Part shown: piece by piece, positions 1-8,322 of the stretch | How positions within the stretch are numbered: the first letter of the stretch is position 1 | Layout: each line of letters begins with the position of its first letter | Assembly: GCA_946480965.1 (NCBI GenBank) | Contig: CAMLMI010000001.1 | Span: forward strand, 1-46,525 | DNA length: 46,525 bases | DNA from: an uncultured Verrucomicrobiales bacterium | Lineage (GTDB): Bacteria > Verrucomicrobiota > Verrucomicrobiae > Limisphaerales > CANJSG01 | Direction of reading: 5' to 3' | The notes under the pieces: model-generated | What the model saw: the letters and a program-made list of their open reading frames with translations, nothing else | What the model was told of the DNA's origin: nothing | Databases searched by the model: none | Translations under genes and position numbers: made by a program

Positions 1-645
1 CCAGACCACGCCCTTGTTCTCCATCAGGTCGCAGAGGTGGAGCGTCTTGCCGCCTTCGCCCGCATAGGCGTCCCACCAGAAGTCGCCGTGGTGCGGCTTG
101 CACAGGGTGCCGATGGCCTGCGAGGCGATGTCCTGGATCTCGAACTGGCCGGCCTGGAACTCCGGGGTCTTGAAGAGATCGGTCTTGCCGTCGTAGCGCA
201 CGGCGTCGGGCGCGAGCGGCTGCTGCGGCAGATGGGAGGGGAGGAACTTGCCGGCGAACCACGAGGCTTCGCCGGGCCGGGTGCGGACCCAGAGCGCGCG
301 GTCCTGCTGGAGCGCGCGCAGCCAGGCGGGGGAACAATCCACCTCGCTGCGGACCCACTCGGGCACGGCGCGGAGCAGTTCCTCGTCGGAGAAGGAGCCG
401 GGCTGTTCGCGGAAGCGGGCGGCGGTTTCCAGCGCCTGCTGCAAACGCTCGGCCACGGGCGCGGCGGCATCGGTCCATGCGACCCAGCGGTAGTAGGTGA
501 AGACGGCGCGGGCGGTGTGCTCGGCGGTGCGGGGCTGCACGTGGCCGGCCTCGCGCAGGACGAGGCGCAACACGGCGTCGGCCGGGCGCTCGGGCGTGGC
601 GAGTTCGATGACCTGGGCGGCGAGGCGATGGGCGCGCGGATCCAT
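1..645 (-). CDS. RsmB/NOL1-type rRNA (cytosine-C5) methyltransferase, N-terminal part
   Basis: This frame runs off the left edge of the window, so only the first 215 residues are visible. The last stretch reads WWDAYAGEGGKTLHLCD at about residues 190-206, which matches motif I (SAM binding) of the RsmB/RsmF family, usually DxxAAPGGKT; here an AYAGEGGKT variant replaces AAPGGKT. The preceding 190 residues are helical and resemble the NusB-like/linker N-terminus of RsmB. Known members methylate C5 of a cytosine in 16S rRNA with SAM. The catalytic TC and PC cysteine motifs would lie outside the window and cannot be checked. The start is the ATG at 643-645; the frame stays open for a few codons further upstream but has no better start. 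The gene faces away from the repeat array at 682-945. Confidence 0.8.
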   Translation of the reverse strand, partial: MDPRAHRLAAQVIELATPERPADAVLRLVLREAGHVQPRTAEHTARAVFTYYRWVAWTDAAAPVAERLQQALETAARFREQPGSFSDEELLRAVPEWVRSEVDCSPAWLRALQQDRALWVRTRPGEASWFAGKFLPSHLPQQPLAPDAVRYDGKTDLFKTPEFQAGQFEIQDIASQAIGTLCKPHHGDFWWDAYAGEGGKTLHLCDLMENKGVVW

Positions 646-681
646 GAGGGCGCGGAGCGTGGCAGGGAAACGGGAGGGGCG

Positions 682-945
682 GCAACTTGAAGTTGGAGAT
701 GGGGCTGATCCAGCAGGATCGCCCAACCCGGAGGGTTGGCATCCATTAGCCGGGGGTGAGCGCAGCGACACCCCCGGAAGCGTCCCGAAGCATCTGGCAC
801 CCTGAAGGGGTGGCATCGCCGTTCGCACTGCGTTGATGGCATCGCTTTGCGATGCAGCCGCCTTGGCGCGGGCACCGGGGGTGTCGTCGCACTGCGCGCT
901 CCTCGACCCCCGGCTAATGGATGGCAACCTTTCAGGTTGCTCGGC
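682..945. repeat. Compound palindromic repeat array between the rRNA methyltransferase and dinB
   Basis: At least six hairpins are packed into about 260 bp. CAACTT/AAGTTG lies at 683-695. CCAACCC/GGGTTGG lies at 723-739. CCGGGGGTG/CACCCCCGG lies at 750-777. GCATCGC/GCGATGC is a perfect 7-bp stem at 839-855. CCGGGGGTGTCG pairs with CGACCCCCGG at 875-913. GCAACCT/AGGTTGC lies at 924-940. The outer halves (723-777 and 875-940) are also inverted copies of each other, sharing ATCCATTAGCCGGGGGT on opposite strands. This is the look of a palindromic interspersed element; no gene fits inside. Confidence 0.85.
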
Positions 946-2032
946 CGGCTCCATCCAGCGCCAGCACCAGCTGCCGCTCCACACCTTCCGACAATCCGCT
1001 CACGCCCAGGCCGATCAGGCGCAGCGGCTGGTGGACGAGCCGTTCCCGGCCGAGCAACCAGCAGCCGAGGCGGTAGATTTCCCGGGCTTCGGTCAGCGGT
1101 TCCTCCACGGAGATCTGGCGCGTGAGGGTGCGGAAGTCGCCGTAGCGCACCTTCACCTGCACGGTGCGCGCGGTGAGGCGGCGGCGCTGGAGCTTGGCGG
1201 CGATATCGTCGGCCTGTTCCTTCAGGCAGGCGCGGAGGGTGGGGCGGTCGTCGGTGTCGCGGAGGAAGGTGTTCTCGGCGCTGATGCTCTTGATGTCGTC
1301 GCCCAGGTCCAGCGGCCGGTCGTCGTCGCCGAAGGCAAAGCGCTTGAGCTGCGGTCCCCACGAACCGACCACGGAACGCAGGTCACCGGGGTGGTCCTGG
1401 AGATCGCCCACGGTCTTCAGCCCCACGCGGCCCAACTGCTCGGCCGTAACTTGGCCGACTCCGTGAAGCGCGCCGACGGGCAAGGGGCGGAGGAACGCGA
1501 CCTTCTCCGAATCGAGGATGAGCGTGAGTCCGTCGGGCTTCCGGAAATCGCTGGCGAGCTTGGCCAGGAGCTTGTTGGGCGCGACGCCGATGCTGGCGGT
1601 GAGGCGGCGTTCGGCGCGGATGGTTTCCTTGAGCCGACGCGCGAGATCCACGGCGCGGCGCAGGCTGTCGTCGAGATCCGCGCCTTGATGGGCGGCGGAA
1701 ACGTCGAGGTAGGCTTCGTCCACCGAGACCTGTTGGATCAAACTGCCCGCCATTCGCTCGACCAACGTCATGATGGCGCGGGACTCTTCCTTGTAGGCCT
1801 CCATGCGCGGCCGGAGAAAGACGCCGCCGGGACAGAGCCGGCCGGCGGTGGCGCTGGGCATGGCGGAGCGGACGCCGAACTTGCGCGCCTCGTAGCTGGC
1901 CGCGCAGACCACGCCGCGCTGGGTGGGCGGCGAACCGACGATGACCGGCCGGCCCTTGAGCTTCGGATCGTCGCGCTGCTCCACCGACGCGTAGAACGCG
2001 TCCATGTCGAGATGGAGGATGACCCGGAACAT
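932..2032 (-). CDS. dinB: DNA polymerase IV (Y-family translesion polymerase)
   Basis: The 366-residue protein is a full-length Y-family polymerase that copies damaged DNA without proofreading. Visible marks are the N-terminal HLDMDAFYASVE (metal ligand D9 and steric-gate region F13/Y14), SVDEAYLD at 103-110 (catalytic D105, E106), the helix-hairpin-helix segment around GVGQVTAEQLGRVG, and a little-finger domain ending in RQLVLALDG, which resembles the beta-clamp-binding QLVLxL motif. I chose the ATG at 2030-2032 because residue 1 then falls directly before the conserved FRVILHLDMDAF block; an upstream start would add 13 unconserved residues. The last four residues and the stop codon lie in the first hairpin of the repeat array: the stop (932-934) overlaps that hairpin's loop, so the repeat defines the gene end. 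Confidence 0.95.
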   Translation of the reverse strand: MFRVILHLDMDAFYASVEQRDDPKLKGRPVIVGSPPTQRGVVCAASYEARKFGVRSAMPSATAGRLCPGGVFLRPRMEAYKEESRAIMTLVERMAGSLIQQVSVDEAYLDVSAAHQGADLDDSLRRAVDLARRLKETIRAERRLTASIGVAPNKLLAKLASDFRKPDGLTLILDSEKVAFLRPLPVGALHGVGQVTAEQLGRVGLKTVGDLQDHPGDLRSVVGSWGPQLKRFAFGDDDRPLDLGDDIKSISAENTFLRDTDDRPTLRACLKEQADDIAAKLQRRRLTARTVQVKVRYGDFRTLTRQISVEEPLTEAREIYRLGCWLLGRERLVHQPLRLIGLGVSGLSEGVERQLVLALDGAGRAT

Positions 2033-2164
2033 CGGCGGGAAGATCGTTCCGGGAGAAGGCCGCCCGTGCAAGGGGCCGGGCAGGGTGTCTCAAGTCGGAT
2101 TGCCATTGTCCGCTAACAGGAATGGTCCGAGCGGAAACCTGCTCCACCGGGCCTGCCGGGAATC

Positions 2165-4174
2165 ATGGAACCGAACCGTCCGCGACCCTTGTCACGCGCC
2201 GAGCTGCTGCTGGCCTTCGGGCTGGCGGTCTTTGCTTTTCTCGGAGGCTTCTTCCACGTGTCCGACGCCGATGTGGGCTACCACATGCGGACCGCCGAGC
2301 ACATCCTGGCGGGCCAGGGAATCCCCACGACGAACACCTTTTCCTACACCACGCCGGAAGAGCCCTGGCTGCTGCACCAATGGCTCGGAACCCTCGTCTT
2401 CCACGCGCCCTATCGGATGGCGGGGTTGACCGGATTGATCGCGTTCAAGGCGGCCGTGGCCGCGGCCATGCTCCTGCTGGTCTGGGCCACGGCGCGACGT
2501 CTTACTGGCGGAACCTCATGGTGGCCGTTCTGGGCCGTGACGCTGGGGCTGGTGATCGCCCGGGTGCGGTTCTTCGAGCGGTCCGACCTCTTCTCCGCCT
2601 TCTTCTGCACGCTGCTGCTGTATCTCGACACGCGGCTGGATCGGAACCGCCGTTGGCAATGGATCGGCCTGCCGCTTCTGATGGCGGTGTGGGCGAATGT
2701 CCACGCGGGAGCGGTCTATGGCCTCGTGTTGTTGGTCGTCTGGGCCGGCGCGGAATGGGCCGGATGGATCGCGCAACGGCTGGGCTGGAAAGCCATCGCC
2801 GCGCCTGAACCCGCCCCGGTCGGCAAGCTGGACTGGGCCGTTCGGCCGCTCGGCATTCTGCTCTCCGTCGGCCTGGCCGTCGCCACGGTGCAGGCGGTCA
2901 ATCCGAACGGGGCCCAGGTGCTCTGGTTCCCGATCTCCCAGTTCGGCGATCCGTTCTGGCAATCGGTCATCGTCGAATACTTCTCGCCGAAGTGGGACGG
3001 CAACCGGCTCTTCTACCTGACCCTCGGCGGCATCGCGCTCCTGCAGTTGCTGACCTGGCGACAAATCCCGCTGCGCTGGCTGCTGTCCACGGCGGCCTTC
3101 GGTTACCTCGCCTGCGGTTCGCAACGCTCGATACTGTTCTTCGTCCTGTTGGCCGTGCCGCATCTAGCGCTGCTGCTGGAACGCTTGCTGCCGAGCGGCG
3201 GAGTCCGCTGGAGCGGCGTCCATCGGCTCGGCCTGCCGCTGGCCTGGGCGGCTTTGGTGGTCGGCGTCTTCGTGCGCGATCCGGTGCTGAAGTTCGGGCC
3301 GGGGCTGCATCCGGCGTTCTATCCGATGGGGCTCTACGAGTTCCTGGCATCGCGGGTGCCGGAGCAGCGGCTGTTCAACGACATGCGGTTCGGCGGGAGC
3401 ATGCAGTGGTTCACCTACCCGAAGTTCAAGCCGTTCATCGACGGACGCGGCGACGCCTTCTCGGTCGCCTTTTGGCAAAAGGAATACCTGCCGATCCGCA
3501 ACGCCGAAGCCGGCTGGACGGAAGGATTGGCGCGGCACGGGGCAACGGGCGTGTTGCTCCCGTGTTCGATCGGGAACAAGGCGTCGAAGCTGGCGGAGGA
3601 GCTGCGCCGCACGACGAACTGGGCGCTGGTGGCCTTCGACGACCGCGCGATGCTTTTCCTGGAACGCACGGAGGCGAACGTCGGCGTCATTGCGGCGAAC
3701 GAGTTCCGCCACTTCTGGCCGGCGGAACTGGCCTTCGGCGCGCTGGACCAAGCCGAGACGCGTCCCGCCGCCACGGCCGAGGCGCAGCGCTTGCTGGCCT
3801 TGGCTCCGGAGGGTGTCTTCGCCCGTTTGGCTGGGGCTCGGGCTGGCCTGGTCAACGGACGCTTTGAAGAAGCGGCCACGCTCTACGCGGCACTGGAGCG
3901 GGACGGGCACGATTCGGCCAACATCCTCCGCGACCACGCCTTCGCCCTGATGCGATCGGAGCGTTGGGCCGAGGCGGACCAGGTGCTCGGCCGCATGGTC
4001 CGCGAGAACAAGCTGCCCGGCTACGCCCGCTATCTCCAACACCGCGTGGCCCTGGGCCGGAACGATCCGGCGGGCGCTCTCCGGCATCTCCGCGAGGCCG
4101 TCGCGCTCGAACCCGGCAACGCGGAATACCGGGAAGCCCTCTCCCGGCTCGAATCCGCCCCGGCCCAACCGTAG
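2165..4174 (+). CDS. Polytopic membrane protein with C-terminal TPR-like region, possible GT-C-type glycosyltransferase
   Basis: The 669-residue protein has a first membrane span at about residues 13-30, then an extracytoplasmic acidic motif DADVGYHM (34-41), then many further spans to about residue 400. A soluble part follows, and from about 545 to the end there are helical repeats resembling TPRs (for example FARLAGARAGLVNGRFEEAATLYAALE). An acidic motif in the first outer loop followed by many spans is the layout of GT-C enzymes using polyprenyl-phosphate sugars, but no family signature confirms this. The gene starts a three-gene run: the next gene begins 15 bp later and encodes a polyprenyl-phosphate-sugar-synthase-like enzyme, which supports a role in envelope glycan or glycolipid synthesis. 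That function is inference. Confidence 0.7.
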   Translation: MEPNRPRPLSRAELLLAFGLAVFAFLGGFFHVSDADVGYHMRTAEHILAGQGIPTTNTFSYTTPEEPWLLHQWLGTLVFHAPYRMAGLTGLIAFKAAVAAAMLLLVWATARRLTGGTSWWPFWAVTLGLVIARVRFFERSDLFSAFFCTLLLYLDTRLDRNRRWQWIGLPLLMAVWANVHAGAVYGLVLLVVWAGAEWAGWIAQRLGWKAIAAPEPAPVGKLDWAVRPLGILLSVGLAVATVQAVNPNGAQVLWFPISQFGDPFWQSVIVEYFSPKWDGNRLFYLTLGGIALLQLLTWRQIPLRWLLSTAAFGYLACGSQRSILFFVLLAVPHLALLLERLLPSGGVRWSGVHRLGLPLAWAALVVGVFVRDPVLKFGPGLHPAFYPMGLYEFLASRVPEQRLFNDMRFGGSMQWFTYPKFKPFIDGRGDAFSVAFWQKEYLPIRNAEAGWTEGLARHGATGVLLPCSIGNKASKLAEELRRTTNWALVAFDDRAMLFLERTEANVGVIAANEFRHFWPAELAFGALDQAETRPAATAEAQRLLALAPEGVFARLAGARAGLVNGRFEEAATLYAALERDGHDSANILRDHAFALMRSERWAEADQVLGRMVRENKLPGYARYLQHRVALGRNDPAGALRHLREAVALEPGNAEYREALSRLESAPAQP

Positions 4175-4189
4175 AAACGGGACGCATCC

Positions 4190-5368
4190 ATGTCGGCCCA
4201 CGATTCCAACGCGCCGGTCGAGGTTTCCGTGGTGATGCCGTGCCTGAACGAAGCGGACACGCTGGCAACCTGCATCGACAAGGCGCAGCGCGCGCTGCGG
4301 GACGCGGGCATCGACGGCGAGATCGTCGTCGCCGACAACGGCAGCCGCGACGGTTCGCAGGCCATCGCCACGGCGCAGGGCGCGAGGGTCGTGGATGTCC
4401 GGGAACCCGGCTACGGCAGCGCGTTGCTCGGGGGCATCGCGGCGGCGCGGGGAAGGTTCGTCGTGATGGGCGACGCGGACGACAGCTACGACTTCCTCGA
4501 ACTGCCGAAGTTCGTCGCGAAGCTGCGCGAAGGGTTCGAGCTGGTGCAGGGCTGCCGTTTGCCGGGAGGCGGCGGCACGGTGAAGCCGGGCGCGATGCCG
4601 TTTCTCCACCGTTGGCTGGGCAATCCGCTCTTCTCCCATCTGGTCCGGAAATGGTTCAAGGCGCCGGTGAACGACGTCTATTGCGGGATGCGCGGCTTCC
4701 GGCGCGAGCTGGTTCCAGCCCTGGATCTGCGCTGCGCGGGCATGGAGTTCGCCACCGAGATGGTGATCAAGGCCAGCCTGCTGAAGCGGAAGATCGCCGA
4801 GGTGCCGATCACGCTCCATCCCGACGGCCGCAAGGCCCACGCGCCGCATCTGAAGACCTTCCGTGACGGCTGGCGGACGCTGCGGTTCTTCCTCATCTGC
4901 AGCCCGCGCCGGTTGTTCCTCCGGCCGGGGCTCGCGCTGATGGCCCTGGGAGCTCTCGGCTACGCGCTGGCCCTGCCGGGGGCGGTGATCGGCACGGTGC
5001 GGTTCGACGTGCATACCTTGATGTTCGCGAGCCTGTTCCTCATGTGCGGCTGGCAGGCGGTCCTGTTCGCGGTCATCGCGCGGACCTTCGCCTTCACCGA
5101 AGGACTGTTGCCGGCGAGCCCGCCGCTGGTGGCGCTCTTCGCACGGGTGAACCTGGAGAAAGGGCTCCTGGCCGCGCTGATCGGCGTCCTTGCGGGCGGA
5201 GGATTGCTGCTCACGGCGGTGAACGAATGGCGACTGGCGGCGTTCGGCGACCTCGACTACGCGCGGACCCTGCGGCTGGTCATTCCCGGCGCGATGCTCC
5301 TGGCCATCGGTTTCCAGACCGCGCTGGGCGGATTTCTCATCAGCCTGCTGGGGATGCGACGCCGATGA
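4190..5368 (+). CDS. Family 2 glycosyltransferase, dolichyl/polyprenyl-phosphate sugar synthase type, with C-terminal membrane spans
   Basis: The N-terminal 230 residues form a GT2 domain: VSVVMPCLNEADTL at 12-25, IVVADNGSRDGS at 45-56, and the metal-binding GDADDSYDF at 94-102. After PITLHPDGRKAHAPHLKTFRDGWRTLRFF there are about four hydrophobic spans to the C-terminus. This arrangement is known for enzymes that move a sugar from a nucleotide donor to a polyprenyl phosphate carrier at the cytoplasmic membrane. The sugar cannot be told from sequence. The stop overlaps the start of the following methyltransferase gene (ATGA at 5365-5368), indicating translational coupling, and the gene lies 15 bp behind the polytopic membrane protein. 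Confidence 0.85.
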   Translation: MSAHDSNAPVEVSVVMPCLNEADTLATCIDKAQRALRDAGIDGEIVVADNGSRDGSQAIATAQGARVVDVREPGYGSALLGGIAAARGRFVVMGDADDSYDFLELPKFVAKLREGFELVQGCRLPGGGGTVKPGAMPFLHRWLGNPLFSHLVRKWFKAPVNDVYCGMRGFRRELVPALDLRCAGMEFATEMVIKASLLKRKIAEVPITLHPDGRKAHAPHLKTFRDGWRTLRFFLICSPRRLFLRPGLALMALGALGYALALPGAVIGTVRFDVHTLMFASLFLMCGWQAVLFAVIARTFAFTEGLLPASPPLVALFARVNLEKGLLAALIGVLAGGGLLLTAVNEWRLAAFGDLDYARTLRLVIPGAMLLAIGFQTALGGFLISLLGMRRR

Positions 5369-5973
5369 GCCTGCTCGACCCCATCCACGGCGGCCTCGTC
5401 CACCGGCGGCGCGTCCGGGTGTTGGCGAAGCATCTCGCCGAGCTGATGCCGCAGGACGCGCGGGTGCTGGATGTCGGTTGCGGCGACGGTTTGCTCGCCG
5501 GACTGATCGGCCAAATGCGGCCGGACCTGCGCGTCGAAGGGATCGACGTGCTGGTCCGCGAGCAGACCCATGTGCCGGTCGCGCGCTTCGACGGCATCAC
5601 CGTTCCCCATGCGGACCGGTCCTTTGACGCGGTGCTCTTCGTGGACGTGCTGCACCACACGGACGATCCGCTGGTGCTGTTGAAGGAAGCGGCCCGCGTG
5701 GCGAAGAGCACCGTGGTGCTGAAGGACCACCTGCGCCAGGGGCTTCTCGCCGGGCCGACGCTGCGCTTCATGGATTGGGTGGGCAACGCCCGCCACGGCG
5801 TGGTCCTGCCCTACAACTACCTTTCGCCGCAGGAGTGGGATGCGGCCTTCTCCGCCAGCGGGCTGGCGAAGGAGCACGAGCGCATCGGTCTCGGTCTCTA
5901 TCCGGTTCCCGCCGACTGGATCTTTGGACGCGGCCTGCATTTCATCGCCAGCCTTCGGCCAACCCGCCGTTGA
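5365..5973 (+). CDS. Class I SAM-dependent methyltransferase
   Basis: The 202-residue protein carries motif I VLDVGCGDG (34-42), an acidic residue ending beta-2 (VEGIDV), and the motif IV-like FDAVLFVDVLHHTDDP, all typical of the Methyltransf_11 group. Its start codon overlaps the stop of the glycosyltransferase gene (ATGA), so the two are probably translated together. The context suggests methylation of a lipid carrier, sugar or glycolipid made by the operon, but the substrate is not visible. An alternative is a ubiquinone/menaquinone-type or natural-product methyltransferase. The operon ends here, facing the glutamate dehydrogenase gene. Confidence 0.85.
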   Translation: MSLLDPIHGGLVHRRRVRVLAKHLAELMPQDARVLDVGCGDGLLAGLIGQMRPDLRVEGIDVLVREQTHVPVARFDGITVPHADRSFDAVLFVDVLHHTDDPLVLLKEAARVAKSTVVLKDHLRQGLLAGPTLRFMDWVGNARHGVVLPYNYLSPQEWDAAFSASGLAKEHERIGLGLYPVPADWIFGRGLHFIASLRPTRR

Positions 5974-6184
5974 CCATGCCGGGTGGAGTTCGGCACTGAA
6001 GCGGTGTTGGACCGAAACAAGTTTGCCGGAGCTGCGTGTGGCCACCGACCGCGCGCCCCAAGCGGACTCACGCGAAGGCCGCAAGGGACGCGAAGCAGGG
6101 CGCCATTCGCCCCGCAGGTTTGGAGCGGATTCCCCGCAAGGAATCGTGGCGGTCTTTGCGTGGGCAACTGGTGACAACGGTCAC
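5974..6184. other. Convergent intergenic region with short inverted repeats
   Basis: No gene is visible between the methyltransferase and gdhA. A CGCGAAGGCCGCAAGG-type segment (6074-6089) resembles the CGCCAAGAGCGCCAAG arm at 10001. Hairpin GATTCC/GGAATC lies at 6128-6145. GTGAC-AACG-GTCAC at 6171-6184 overlaps the gdhA stop codon. None has a T-run, so termination is not proven. Confidence 0.5.
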
Positions 6185-7437
6185 GGGAAAAGCCCGCGCA
6201 TCCGCTTGGCTTCCTGCACGCGCTTGATGCCGTGGGTCAACGCGGCGGAACGCATGGAGAGCTTTTCCTTCCGGCTCAGGTTCAGCGTCTGGGTGAAGGC
6301 GCCTTCGAGGATGCGGAAGAGTTTGTCGGTCACTTCGGACTCGGTCCAAAAGAAGCTCTGCAGGTCCTGCACCCACTCGAAGTAGGAGACGATCACGCCG
6401 CCCGCGTTGCAGAGGATGTCGGGGATGATGAAGATCTCGGGGCGCTGGTCGAGGATCACGTCGGCGTCGGGCGTGGTGGGGCCGTTCGCGGCTTCGGCCA
6501 GGATGCGGCAGTTGATCCGGGCCGCGTTCTCGCCGGTGATCTGCCGTTCCATCGCGGCGGGCACGAGGATGTCGCAGGGCAGTTCCAGCAGGGCCGCGTT
6601 GCTGATCGGATCGGCCTCGGGGAAACCCAGGACGGTGCCCTTGGCTCGCTGGTGTTCCATCAGCTTCCAGAGGTCCAGCCCCTTGGGGTTGTGGATGCCG
6701 CCGTTCACGTCGCTGACGGCGATGATCTTCACGCCGTATTTCGCCAGCGACATGGCCGCGACGGAGCCCACGTTGCCAAAGCCCTGGATCACGGCGGTGC
6801 AATGGCCGGGATCGAGACCGAGCGTGTCCATCGCGCGGTTGATGAGATAACCGACGCCGCGTCCGGTGGATTCGCGGCGGCCGAGCGAGCCGCCGAGGCC
6901 GACGGGCTTGCCGGTGACGACGCCCGGCACGGAATGGCCCGCGTGGGTGGAATAGGTGTCCATCATCCAGGCCATCGTCTGCTCGTTCGTGCCCATGTCG
7001 GGCGCGGGAATGTCGATCTGCGGCCCGATGAACGGCACGAGCTCCTGGGTGAAGCGGCGGGTGATGCGCTCCAGCTCGCGCTGGGAAAGCTTGTGGGGAT
7101 CACAGGTCACGCCGCCCTTGGCTCCGCCGTAGGGCAGGCCCGCCAAAGCACACTTCCAGCTCATCCACATGGCGAGCGCGGCCACTTCGCCCAGCTCGAC
7201 CTCCGGGCTGAAGCGGATGCCGCCCTTGGTCGGCCCCAGCGTGAGGTGGTGCTGCACGCGGTAGCCGGCGAAGACCTCCACGGTGCCGTCGTCCTTGTGG
7301 ATGGGGATGGCGACGGTGAGGGAACGCTTCGGGTATTTGAGCCGCGCGCGTTCGTCGATCGGGATCTGGAGACGGTCGGCCACGAGGTCGAACTGACGGC
7401 AGGCCATGTCGAAGGTGGGATGCTTGTAGATGTCCAT
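6181..7437 (-). CDS. gdhA: Glutamate dehydrogenase (Glu/Leu/Phe/Val dehydrogenase family)
   Basis: The 418-residue protein has the usual length of the hexameric enzyme that interconverts glutamate and 2-oxoglutarate plus ammonia using NAD(P). Visible active-site marks are PTKGGIRF (K71), MSWKCALAGLPYGGAKGG (K95 and catalytic K107), PAPDMGT (D147) and the dinucleotide-binding QGFGNVG at 218-224. The family also holds leucine and phenylalanine dehydrogenases, but those are shorter, so glutamate is the best call. NAD versus NADP preference is not clear. I chose the ATG at 7435-7437, ahead of the conserved start MDIYKHPTFDMA. The frame stays open upstream only because the inverted repeat at 7505-7590 lacks stops in it. 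The promoter region is shared with the divergent sigma factor gene. Confidence 0.9.
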   Translation of the reverse strand: MDIYKHPTFDMACRQFDLVADRLQIPIDERARLKYPKRSLTVAIPIHKDDGTVEVFAGYRVQHHLTLGPTKGGIRFSPEVELGEVAALAMWMSWKCALAGLPYGGAKGGVTCDPHKLSQRELERITRRFTQELVPFIGPQIDIPAPDMGTNEQTMAWMMDTYSTHAGHSVPGVVTGKPVGLGGSLGRRESTGRGVGYLINRAMDTLGLDPGHCTAVIQGFGNVGSVAAMSLAKYGVKIIAVSDVNGGIHNPKGLDLWKLMEHQRAKGTVLGFPEADPISNAALLELPCDILVPAAMERQITGENAARINCRILAEAANGPTTPDADVILDQRPEIFIIPDILCNAGGVIVSYFEWVQDLQSFFWTESEVTDKLFRILEGAFTQTLNLSRKEKLSMRSAALTHGIKRVQEAKRMRGLFP

Positions 7438-7504
7438 GACGCTCGGGATGAATTGCTTTGGATGGTAGGCGGGGAGGCGAATCTGTCCAGAGAGGGGAAA
7501 AGAT

Positions 7505-7590
7505 CGAACGCTCAACGTCGAACTCCGAACGCTGAATCGGCGGGCGGTGTGGTTTTCCTTCAGCGTTCGGAGTTCGACGTTGAATGTTCG
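7505..7590. repeat. Near-perfect 32-bp inverted repeat between gdhA and the sigma factor gene
   Basis: The left arm (7505-7536) and right arm (7559-7590) are reverse complements at 30 of 32 positions, with a 22-bp spacer. Each arm has internal periodicity of the GAACG(C/T)TCAACG type. It sits in the 246-bp divergent region between gdhA and the ECF sigma factor gene. A transcript in either direction would form a very stable hairpin. No T-run follows either arm directly, so it is a repeat element or regulator rather than a plain terminator. Confidence 0.9.
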
Positions 7591-7683
7591 GGGTATCCGC
7601 TTCCGGAAAATCTCCGAAGATTCTTCCGAACGAAATCCAGTCGGCGAGCGTTTCACCCTTGAGCCCGAAAACCGGACTCCACG

Positions 7684-8322
7684 ATGTCCAAACTGTTCCA
7701 GCCGCTGCGCCGCCTGTTCGATCCCACCGACGAACAGCTCATGTGGCGGCTCCAGCAAGAGGCCGATGCGACGGCGTTCGACCAGTTGGTCCACCGCTGG
7801 CGCGAACCGGTCCGGCGGCTCGGCTTCCGCATGGTCGGCGACGCGCACCGGGCGGACGACGTGGCGCAGGAGACCTTTCTCCGCATCTACGCCAAGCGCG
7901 CCGAGTTCCGACCGGACAGCCGGTTCTCCACCTTTCTTTGGCGCGTGGCGTTGAACCTCTGCCACGACGAGCTGCGCCGCCGCCAGCGCCGCCGCGAATC
8001 GCCGATGGACGAGCTCGAAGCCGAAGCGCCGGAGCAATCCTTCGGGGAATCCGCCGAACCCGGTCCCGCCCTCCGGCTGGAAGCGGCCGAGAGCGCCGAG
8101 TCCGTCCGCCAAGCGCTGCAACGGTTGCCCGAGCCCTACCGCGTCGTGGTGATCCTGCGGCACTACGAGGGCTTGAAGCTCCGCGAGATCGCCGACGTGC
8201 TGGAGATCCCTGAAGGCACCGTCAAATCCCGCATGGCCGAGGCGCTGGAGCGTCTCGCGCCGTTGCTGGCCGAATTCAACCCCGCCGCGCCGCCGCGGTC
8301 CAAACAGCTTTCCGTCCTATGA
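7684..8322 (+). CDS. ECF-type RNA polymerase sigma factor
   Basis: The 212-residue protein has sigma-70 region 2 (TAFDQLVHRWREPVRRLGFR, then DDVAQETFLRIYAKR and STFLWRVALNLC) and region 4 (LPEPYRVVVILRHYEGLKLR followed by EIADVLEIPEGTVKSRMAEA, a helix-turn-helix). Regions 1 and 3 are absent, as in extracytoplasmic-function sigma factors. The acidic linker between regions 2 and 4 is long. The stop overlaps the start of a zinc-finger anti-sigma factor gene (ATGA, 8319-8322), the standard layout for such a pair. Target promoters cannot be named. The gene is divergent from gdhA across the 32-bp inverted repeat. Confidence 0.92.
   Translation: MSKLFQPLRRLFDPTDEQLMWRLQQEADATAFDQLVHRWREPVRRLGFRMVGDAHRADDVAQETFLRIYAKRAEFRPDSRFSTFLWRVALNLCHDELRRRQRRRESPMDELEAEAPEQSFGESAEPGPALRLEAAESAESVRQALQRLPEPYRVVVILRHYEGLKLREIADVLEIPEGTVKSRMAEALERLAPLLAEFNPAAPPRSKQLSVL

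Noticed and set aside
5983..6174. A small plus-strand gene between the methyltransferase and gdhA
   Set aside because: The frame runs through repeat-like sequence, has no ribosome binding site and encodes no recognisable protein.
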